Origin: Candidatus Borrarchaeota archaeon
GTDB taxonomy: Archaea > Asgardarchaeota > Sifarchaeia > Borrarchaeales > Borrarchaeaceae
Reading direction: 5' to 3'
Assembly (NCBI GenBank): GCA_016840645.1
Contig: JAEORY010000288.1
Coordinates: forward strand, 1 to 5,674
DNA length: 5,674 bases
The notes beneath the pieces were generated by a model that ran no database searches, was not told where the DNA came from, and saw nothing but the letters and a program-made list of their open reading frames with translations. Positions 1 to 3,639 of the stretch are shown one piece after another. Positions within the stretch are counted from its first letter, which is position 1, and the number at the start of each line of letters is the position of its first letter. The translations under genes were made by a program, and so were the position numbers.

Positions 1-48
1 GAGGATCTTGTCTAATCGGAGTTTTAGCACGGTAGTATCAATCGTCAT
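1..48 (-). CDS. HEPN (HepT/DUF86-like) toxin, N-terminal fragment cut by window edge
   Basis: An ATG at 48-46 on the minus strand opens a frame that stays open to the window edge and gives MTIDTTVLKLRLDKIL. It starts 4 bases after the stop codon of the MNT gene, and an AGGAG motif (63-59), embedded in the last codons of that gene, lies about 10 bases upstream. HepT-type toxins often start with a short acidic/polar leader followed by a leucine-rich helix like this one. In known MNT/HEPN pairs the HEPN protein is an RNase, with an RX4-6H motif near its C-terminus, and the nucleotidyltransferase silences it by adding AMP. Only 16 residues are visible, so the call rests mainly on position next to an MNT gene, tight spacing and the ribosome binding site. 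The catalytic motif would lie outside the window. Confidence 0.6.
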   Translation of the reverse strand, partial: MTIDTTVLKLRLDKIL

Positions 49-52
49 TCAG

Positions 53-448
53 TTACACTCCTACGGCTTCAGCTAGGTAGTGGTCGAGATAGATTTTCCA
101 ATCAGGGTAACGTGAAAGGACTTCCTCGACGAAGGTGGGCCAAACATCTGGGTTTCGCTGATACAGGAGCTTTCCATCTCGGATGACACGATACTTCAGC
201 GTCAATGATGCTGCATCCAGGAGTACGAAATCTGTCCGTGGGAGGGTATCAGAGGTGATGAGTCCCGCAAGCTCCAGTTGCAGCTTACTATACTCCTTTT
301 CTGAAGCTGACACTTTGACACCGATATCCATATCACTGATGGGTAAGGGGGTTCCTTGTGCTCTGGATCCAAACAAAACAATAAATTCAATCCTATTTCC
401 TACACATGCTTGAATTTGTCGAACAATCTTTTTGAGAGCTTTATCCAT
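53..448 (-). CDS. MNT-type minimal nucleotidyltransferase antitoxin
   Basis: Predicted 131-residue nucleotidyltransferase-fold protein. The active-site motif is fully visible: G27-S28 in LFGSRAQG, then ten residues and D39-M-D41 (SDMDIGV), an exact GS-X10-DXD pattern, with a third acidic residue likely D73 in RTDFVLL. In characterised MntA/HepT (type VII toxin-antitoxin) systems this enzyme transfers AMP from ATP to a tyrosine of the HEPN RNase and neutralises it. Length and the C-terminal helical part fit the MNT family. The frame can also begin at a GTG at 454, two codons upstream; I prefer the ATG at 448 because a G-rich Shine-Dalgarno-like stretch (GGGGTGGT, 462-455) lies about 6 bases before it. 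It is first in an operon with the HEPN gene. Inverted half-sites at 464-511 may be its operator. All catalytic residues are present. Confidence 0.85.
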   Translation of the reverse strand: MDKALKKIVRQIQACVGNRIEFIVLFGSRAQGTPLPISDMDIGVKVSASEKEYSKLQLELAGLITSDTLPRTDFVLLDAASLTLKYRVIRDGKLLYQRNPDVWPTFVEEVLSRYPDWKIYLDHYLAEAVGV

Positions 449-489
449 CCGCACACCACCCCATTCACAATTTGTTAGAATTTTAGTGA

Positions 490-511
490 TTCACAGTTAC
501 TATTTTGTGAA
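490..511. promoter_or_regulatory. Inverted repeat upstream of the MNT/HEPN operon (possible operator)
   Basis: TTCACA at 490-495 is mirrored by TGTGAA at 506-511 with a 10-base spacer. A third half-site, TTCACA, lies at 464-469, 26 bases from the first. The group is 16-63 bases upstream of the ATG at 448, where an autoregulator of the operon would be expected to bind. TTCACA also occurs in both copies of the long direct repeat (650-655 and 2098-2103). The arrangement is seen directly; the operator role is inference. Confidence 0.3.
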
Positions 512-540
512 GTTTAAATCCTGCTCTTCAAAGCACTTAT

Positions 541-659
541 TGCTTTTTAAGGTTCGAGCAAGCCTTTTTCCCCGCTGTTATTCGCTCTATTCTGTAATTT
601 CGTAGACGTATGTGCAATTCTTGACTAATTATTTGAAAAGATGATTTGTTTCACATCAT
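541..659 (+). repeat. Long direct repeat, copy A
   Basis: About 119 bases that align with 1990-2107 in the same orientation with at most one gap and roughly 70% identity. The two ends are best conserved: the first 12 bases are identical (TGCTTTTTAAGG) and the last 23 bases are identical (637-659). At the left end TTGCT (540-544) can pair with AGCAA (557-561) across a 12-base loop. Copy B has GTGCT/AGCAC at the same place, a compensatory change that keeps the stem. No open frame is shared: in the most similar frame this copy has two internal stops, and differences between copies do not favour third codon positions. It lies between the MNT operon and the orphan antitoxin gene. I do not recognise the element. 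Confidence 0.75.
641..659. repeat. Dyad core of repeat copy A
   Basis: ATGAT (641-645) and ATCAT (655-659) are reverse complements, and TG/CA pair further in, leaving one mismatch and a TTT loop. The same 19 bases, plus four more on the left, occur identically in copy B. It could be a protein-binding dyad or a short RNA hairpin; on the minus strand it is followed by CTTTT, which resembles a terminator. Confidence 0.5.
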
Positions 660-734
660 AGAGTAGATTTTATTTTTTCTTCTTTGAAGTATAGGTTAAA
701 AAATCTAGCATTGGCTTAGTGGGTTGGTGGACCT

Positions 735-965
735 ATGTCTAAAGGTGATGTTCTCTTAACTAAAGAGGATCGAGCATTACTTGTAAAGGTAAATAGCCTA
801 CTTGAAGAAATCATCGAGACCCTTGAAATCATAGAAGATGAAAATACAATGAAATCCGTTCAAGACGCTGAGGAAGATGTGAAGGCAGGAAGGGTCAGAG
901 ATTACGATAAATTCATCAAGGAGATCAGGGGCTCCAATTATAACTTTAAGCTCACCAGCACTTGA
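735..965 (+). CDS. Small RelB-like antitoxin, toxin partner not intact
   Basis: A 76-residue acidic, helical protein. Residues 15-34 form a leucine/isoleucine-rich helix (LLEEIIETLEIIEDE), followed by EEDVKAGRVRDYDKFIKEIRG at about residues 46-66. The pattern (E)D(I/V)KAGRV-x-(D/S)-x2-(E/K)F-x-(K/E)E(L/I) is typical of the toxin-binding C-terminus of RelB/Phd-like antitoxins paired with RelE/ParE toxins, and similar short proteins are common in archaea. No DNA-binding domain is evident. The ATG at 735 is preceded by GGTGG (726-730) with a 4-base spacer. An overlapping or closely following toxin gene would be expected, but none is intact; see the remnant at 937-1026. The next gene begins 127 bases on with its own promoter. 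Family assignment is by recognition of the motif only. Confidence 0.65.
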   Translation: MSKGDVLLTKEDRALLVKVNSLLEEIIETLEIIEDENTMKSVQDAEEDVKAGRVRDYDKFIKEIRGSNYNFKLTST

Positions 966-1026
966 GAATGATTTTCGCAAATTGCGACATCCTAACAAAA
1001 TGGGTGCGAACTGTTACATGAAGTGA
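937..1026 (+). pseudogene. Possible remnant of a RelE-like toxin N-terminus
   Basis: In the +1 frame relative to the antitoxin gene, overlapping its 3' end, the DNA reads IITLSSPALENDFRKLRH and then meets a stop at 1024-1026. The stretch P-A-L-E-N-D-F-R-K-L resembles the first helix of RelE/ParE toxins (consensus like A-x-x-D-L-R-K-L), and an overlap with the antitoxin end is the usual place for such a gene. No ATG, GTG or TTG precedes this helix in frame, and nothing RelE-like continues downstream. It is either a decayed 5' end of the lost toxin or chance; the match is short. Confidence 0.25.
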
Positions 1027-1045
1027 AGGTGCCTTGGGCGTTTTT

Positions 1046-1060
1046 GGAAAGGTTTATGTA
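1046..1060 (+). promoter_or_regulatory. Archaeal-type BRE/TATA promoter of the UPF0175-DUF3368 operon
   Basis: TTTATGTA (1053-1060) resembles the archaeal TATA box and is directly preceded by a purine-rich GGAAAGG (1046-1052) suitable as a BRE. The centre of the box lies about 36 bases before the ATG at 1093, so with a standard 25-27 base spacing transcription would start near 1083, giving a leader of about 10 bases. Confidence 0.5.
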
Positions 1061-1092
1061 TTACATTGTATTCTTCCTTGCCTGTGATAAAT

Positions 1093-1395
1093 ATGACCGA
1101 AAAGAGCGCTGTGATAACTATGCGTCTTTCAAGCCAAGAATTGGAGAGGATAGAAGCGCTAAGGGCGCTCGAGAATGTCGACCGAACCACATTATTGAAG
1201 GAGTTTATTAAAGATGGGTTACGCCGACGCGTCGTCCAGATTTATGAAAAAGGCAAACTGACAGCTTCCAAAGCAGCCGAGCTACTGAATATCTCCCTAC
1301 GAGAGTTCCTGGAAATATTAGAGAAGGAAGGCATTCCGATAAACTGGGATTCAGACAGCACAAGAGAGTATTTGGAAACGAAATACGGGGAATAA
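1093..1395 (+). CDS. UPF0175 family antitoxin with N-terminal ribbon-helix-helix
   Basis: A 100-residue predicted antitoxin of a type II module. Residues 6-46 (AVITMRLSSQELERIEALRAL...RTTLLKEFIKDGL) have the strand-helix-helix pattern of a ribbon-helix-helix DNA-binding domain. Residues 47-86 (VVQIYEKGKLTASKAAELLNISLREFLEILEKEGIPI) match the UPF0175 signature, in which a helix-turn-helix-like segment is followed by a G-I-P-(I/V) end. Such proteins are thought to bind their own promoter and cap the partner nuclease. A TTG at 1066 in the same frame would add nine residues, but ATG 1093 is preferred: it follows a GTGAT Shine-Dalgarno-like motif (1084-1088) and fits the promoter at 1046-1060, whose predicted transcript begins after 1066. 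The toxin gene begins 4 bases after the stop, implying translational coupling. The protein seems intact. Confidence 0.8.
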   Translation: MTEKSAVITMRLSSQELERIEALRALENVDRTTLLKEFIKDGLRRRVVQIYEKGKLTASKAAELLNISLREFLEILEKEGIPINWDSDSTREYLETKYGE

Positions 1396-1399
1396 GCCT

Positions 1400-1954
1400 T
1401 TGTCCTTGGCAGTATCCGACGCGGGACCACTAATCCATTTAGCCCAGATAAGCAAGTTGCAGCTCCTTAAGCAGCTCTTTAAACGAGTAATAATTACCTC
1501 TGGAGTCAAAAGTGAAGTTGTTGACAAGGGGATCAAACTTGGTCATGATGATGCCCTCATCGTCAAAGAGGCAATAGAAGAAGGATGGATTATAATAAAG
1601 GATATTACTGAGACATCTGCTTCAACTGCCAAAAGACTAGCGCAAGGCGAAAACATATCCAAATCGGATGCTGAGACGCTTCTGCTCGCGAAGGACCATG
1701 AGGCAAAGAACTTCCTAGTCGATGACAAGATTCTCTCTAACCTCGCAAAGATGTACGGATTTAAGGTTTGGAGTATCTGGACCATTTTATTAGAAGCCCT
1801 TAGCAAAGGCTTCATCGAAATCACTGACATAGAATCAGCAATCAACGAGCTAGGTGAGCGGAGACACAAGTTAAAAGCGGAGCAAGCTGCTGAAATATTG
1901 AAAGCTGCAAAACATCTGGCATCACACGAAAAAGAGGTTAAGAGTACTGGTTAG
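1400..1954 (+). CDS. DUF3368 PIN-like ribonuclease toxin
   Basis: A 184-residue PIN-fold protein of the DUF3368 group, the usual partner of UPF0175. The acidic residues of the nuclease site are visible: D7 in AVSDAGPLIHLAQI, E39 in VKSEV, D90 in ISKSDAETLLLA, and D108/D109 in FLVDDKILSNLA. Residues 118-184 carry the family's C-terminal extension (YGFKVWSIWTILLEALSKG... then a helix E-Q-A-A-E-I-L). PIN toxins of the VapC type are metal-dependent RNases; the target here is unknown. Two substitutions are unusual: SDAE replaces the common GEAEA, and WSIW stands where family members usually have a short Gly-rich turn. The start is TTG at 1400; no ATG or GTG is available before the essential D7. 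A GGGG stretch (1387-1390) about 9 bases upstream may act as ribosome binding site. It is second in an operon with a 4-base gap. All key acidic residues are kept, so it is likely active. Confidence 0.82.
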   Translation: MSLAVSDAGPLIHLAQISKLQLLKQLFKRVIITSGVKSEVVDKGIKLGHDDALIVKEAIEEGWIIIKDITETSASTAKRLAQGENISKSDAETLLLAKDHEAKNFLVDDKILSNLAKMYGFKVWSIWTILLEALSKGFIEITDIESAINELGERRHKLKAEQAAEILKAAKHLASHEKEVKSTG

Positions 1955-1989
1955 TATCAGATCCTTTACAACAAATTCCAAAATCCCGG

Positions 1990-2107
1990 TGCTTTTTAAG
2001 GATAGAGCACGCCGTCTTTTCGGGTGATATGCGCTATTCTCTTTGATTTCGAAGACGTAGATGCTATTTCTTACTAATGACATGAAAGATGATTTGTTTC
2101 ACATCAT
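1990..2107 (+). repeat. Long direct repeat, copy B
   Basis: Second copy of the element at 541-659, same orientation, 118 bases, differing in length by one base in a short T run near the dyad. GTGCT (1989-1993) and AGCAC (2006-2010) form the stem equivalent to TTGCT/AGCAA of copy A. Its identical 23-base end (2085-2107) runs to the stop codon of the minus-strand gene at 2107 and shares one base with it. Copies A and B enclose the orphan antitoxin and the UPF0175-DUF3368 operon, about 1.45 kb apart. Why the element is repeated cannot be told from this window. Confidence 0.75.
2089..2107. repeat. Dyad core of repeat copy B, directly after a minus-strand stop codon
   Basis: ATGAT (2089-2093) pairs with ATCAT (2103-2107), with inner TG/CA pairs and a TTT loop. 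Read on the minus strand the hairpin starts at the end of the stop codon of the 2107-2655 gene and is followed by CTTT, so here it could end that transcript or protect its 3' end. The sequence is identical in copy A, which has no such gene beside it. Confidence 0.5.
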
Positions 2108-2655
2108 TACTTTAAATTAACATACACTCCGCTAGCGATTACCGTAATTGGAATGACCCGGCGAAGCTCTTCAATTAGTGACAAGAAACTTTCACTTTCT
2201 CCAACACTTAGGTGCTCAAAAATTCCTAAGTAGAAATTCTCATTTGATTCCCATTCTTCACCAGGAGTCGAGATAAGGGTTCCGAATTCTTCATCAATAA
2301 TTTGTTCAATTCGGTTCACCTCAGGATCTTTGGGGCTGCACTTGAATTTGATATATGACGGTTCGAGGTAGTGACCGAGTTCCCCTTCCAATTCGGTTAC
2401 CCACTCGTTAAACCAGTTTAGTGGTGCTTCAATAAATACTACCACCCGATCCAGGGAAGCAATGATATCGACATCGAGTAGGAAATGGAGTAATGGGCGA
2501 ACATCGCCACCACCACATAAAATTTCGGCAATCGCACAGCCACAGGTTTCAAATCGATCAGCGGATGACCAGCCATCCTCAAATTCGACGTCCGACCTTG
2601 TATAATGAAGTTTTTTTAAAAACAGCAGGAGTGCTTGGAAGTTTTGTGGCTTCAT
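2107..2655 (-). CDS. Hypothetical protein, likely 3' part of a frameshifted gene
   Basis: A 182-residue acidic, probably soluble protein that I do not recognise. It has no signal peptide or membrane segment. Visible features: a helical N-terminus (FQALLLFLKKLHY), a C-G-C motif (RFETCGCAIAE, about residues 36-46), alternating hydrophobic strands (RVVVFIEAPLNWF, about 69-81) and a hydrophobic C-terminal strand (VIPITVIASGVYVNL). The ATG at 2655 has no Shine-Dalgarno-like sequence close upstream. The frame overlaps by 77 bases the preceding frame at 2579-2785, which has a strong ribosome binding site but no proper end. Joining the two by removing one base in the T5A7 run (minus strand, 2622-2611) gives one continuous 225-residue protein, which I think is the original gene. 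Its last base abuts repeat copy B. Confidence 0.6.
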   Translation of the reverse strand: MKPQNFQALLLFLKKLHYTRSDVEFEDGWSSADRFETCGCAIAEILCGGGDVRPLLHFLLDVDIIASLDRVVVFIEAPLNWFNEWVTELEGELGHYLEPSYIKFKCSPKDPEVNRIEQIIDEEFGTLISTPGEEWESNENFYLGIFEHLSVGESESFLSLIEELRRVIPITVIASGVYVNLK

Positions 2656-2785
2656 TAAACCGAGTCAGTACCAAATCTTCCACACTCTTCTTTTCCTTCG
2701 GAGTTAAATTGGTGCTAAAAATAAAATCAAGATCGTGTAGAACACGTGAGACTTCTATTAAGTGTCGAGCCATTGCTGAAAGCAA
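2579..2785 (-). CDS. Hypothetical protein, likely 5' part of the same frameshifted gene
   Basis: A 68-residue frame with start TTG at 2785. The sequence MLSAMARHLIEVSRVLHDLDFIF...LTPKEKKSVEDLVLTRF is amphipathic and helical, gene-like in composition, up to about residue 50; the last 25 residues overlap the next frame and look less natural. A consensus AGGAGGG (2798-2792) lies 7 bases before the TTG; an ATG four codons in (2773) is an alternative. An ATG at 2789, nearer the ribosome binding site, opens a different frame of 20 codons and is unlikely. The function is unknown. It is probably the N-terminus of the protein continued at 2107-2655; it could instead be a separate small protein in a coupled operon. 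Confidence 0.5.
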   Translation of the reverse strand: MLSAMARHLIEVSRVLHDLDFIFSTNLTPKEKKSVEDLVLTRFNEATKLPSTPAVFKKTSLYKVGRRI

Positions 2786-2791
2786 ACATAA

Positions 2792-2798
2792 CCCTCCT
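2792..2798 (-). promoter_or_regulatory. Strong ribosome binding site selecting a TTG start
   Basis: AGGAGGG on the minus strand is nearly the full anti-16S complement. Measured from AGGAGG its spacing is 7 bases to TTG 2785, but only 3 bases to the out-of-frame ATG at 2789, so it favours the TTG. Confidence 0.5.
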
Positions 2799-2820
2799 GA
2801 TTGACAATATATTGGGCTGG

Positions 2821-2828
2821 TAAATAAA
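2821..2828 (-). promoter_or_regulatory. Possible TATA box for the 2785 minus-strand gene
   Basis: TTTATTTA on the minus strand, the same octamer as before the TPR gene. Transcription would start near 2798, just in time to include the AGGAGGG site. The surroundings are AT-rich, so chance occurrence is possible. Confidence 0.3.
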
Positions 2829-3480
2829 TTATATCAATTCACGTTTGGTCAATGCTGAATTTTTTAGACAAACCATTTTGTGGACATTATCCGCTATTCT
2901 TCTGGAAATAAAAAAGCTAGAACCTGGCCGTTTGGTACAAAAACAGCTATTCGATTAATAGGAAACTCGGTATTACCATCAATAGTTGCGATAATTCCAA
3001 TATTTATTTCAATTTTCTTTCAATAATAAGTTATTCGATATCTAACGTCATCAACTTTCAAATATTGGTGAAAGAGCTCATCATCCTACATTACGATGCA
3101 GTTTTTTACGCTGGCGGTTTTCCTGGGGTTATATGCCTTTCAGATAGGTTTCAAAGACTTGATAGAAAAAAGGTTTTTACTCATATTTACCATTTTTAGT
3201 CAATCTCCTTGAAAATAGGTAGCGAGTTTTATTAGTTTGCCTAAGCGTTGTGACAAGTTTTGCATTCGAGTTTTTTCTGTATTTCCTAATGGTTTTTTTA
3301 TATCTCTTTCTTTTTTCAGATGTATGACATGATGAACAAGAGGAAAATTGGTTCTTTAATAGGGATAAGGTTCTGTACAAAATAAGAGAACTCGGGGCTT
3401 ATTTTCAGTAACTTACGTATTTAGACCTTTTATAAAAAACTAAAATTTCCAATGACATTGAATTCAGTCTTTTTTCTAGA
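2829..3480. other. AT-rich intergenic region without an intact gene
   Basis: About 650 bases with many short homopolymers and no frame that I believe codes for an intact protein. A possible decayed minus-strand frame is listed at 2894-3085. A minus-strand frame at 3177-3380 begins with TTG and yields a Lys/Arg/Ser-rich product of AT-rich DNA type; a 38-codon plus-strand frame from ATG 3096 encodes a hydrophobic peptide but has no ribosome binding site. No transposase, tRNA or array is visible. Confidence 0.5.
2894..3085 (-). pseudogene. Possible decayed gene fragment
   Basis: On the minus strand one frame reads DDELFHQYLKVDDVRYRITYY, then a TGA (3022-3020), and in the same frame continues with INIGIIATIDGNTEFPIN and RIAVFVPNGQVLAFLFPEE before a TAG (2896-2894). 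Alternating hydrophobic residues and D-G/N-G turns give it a beta-rich, protein-like look unlike random AT-rich translation. There is no ATG, GTG or TTG in the 41 codons after the TGA, and another TAG precedes the first segment (3088-3086). It looks like a remnant rather than a working gene; chance remains possible. Confidence 0.3.
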
Positions 3481-3602
3481 AGATGCGTTCCAACCAGACG
3501 CATTTGTTTGAAGTTGTTGCAATAATGGGTAGCTGACACCCGTTGGCCATAAATGGCGATATAAGCACCGCCAGTTGGGTACTTCTCGACTAAAAAAGAG
3601 AA
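3481..3602 (+). other. Cluster of small hairpins before the TPR gene (possible structured RNA)
   Basis: Five stems lie in 122 bases: AGATGCGT/ACGCATTT (3481-3488 with 3498-3505, one G-T pair), GGGT/ACCC (3527-3530 with 3538-3541), GCCA/TGGC with a TAAA loop (3546-3549 with 3554-3557), TGGCG/CGCCA (3554-3558 with 3569-3573) and TTCTC/GAGAA (3583-3587 with 3598-3602). ACCC 3538-3541 could instead pair with GGGT 3577-3580, and TGGC is shared by two stems, so two alternative folds exist. It is more GC-rich than the AT-rich gap to its left. No tRNA-like arms are present. It lies upstream of the suggested TATA box of the TPR gene and would then be a separate transcript. Confidence 0.3.
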
Positions 3603-3610
3603 TATCGATG

Positions 3611-3618
3611 TTTATTTA
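3611..3618 (+). promoter_or_regulatory. TATA box of the TPR gene, implying a leaderless mRNA
   Basis: TTTATTTA has its centre about 25 bases before ATG 3640, so transcription should begin at or next to that ATG. The only Shine-Dalgarno-like bases (AGAGG, 3635-3639) touch the start codon and could not serve it, which fits leaderless translation. Confidence 0.4.
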
Positions 3619-3639
3619 TTGAAGGTAGTATCTTAGAGG

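Noticed and set aside
551..565. GGTTCGA resembling a tRNA T-loop in repeat copy A
   Set aside because: No T-stem pairing, no anticodon or D arm, and copy B does not keep the motif.
1922..2083. 53-residue minus-strand frame through repeat copy B (starts MSLVRNSIYVFEIKE), with a similar translation in copy A
   Set aside because: The copy A frame has in-frame stops, differences between the copies are spread over all codon positions, and half of the frame lies opposite the nuclease toxin gene. The similarity follows from the DNA repeat itself.
541..2107. Repeats as integron attC sites around toxin-antitoxin cassettes
   Set aside because: The repeats do not fold end to end into a long hairpin and lack recognisable GTTRRRY/RYYYAAC core sites at their ends. 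No integrase gene is in the window.
2493..2804. 103-residue plus-strand frame with a His-rich start
   Set aside because: It lies opposite the minus-strand gene at 2107-2785 and has an unnatural composition; treated as an antisense shadow.
2853..2900. Possible third copy of the long repeat (TGCT ... CCGCTATTCT)
   Set aside because: Only a few short blocks match, with different spacing, and the conserved 23-base end is missing. Not above what AT-rich DNA gives.
3096..3212. 38-residue hydrophobic plus-strand frame (MQFFTLAVFLGLYAFQ...)
   Set aside because: No ribosome binding site or promoter is evident, and short hydrophobic frames are common in T-rich DNA.
3177..3380. 67-residue minus-strand frame with a CSSCH motif
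   Set aside because: TTG start, Lys/Arg/Ser-rich product expected from AT-rich non-coding DNA, no ribosome binding site and no recognisable domain. One C-x-x-C is not enough.
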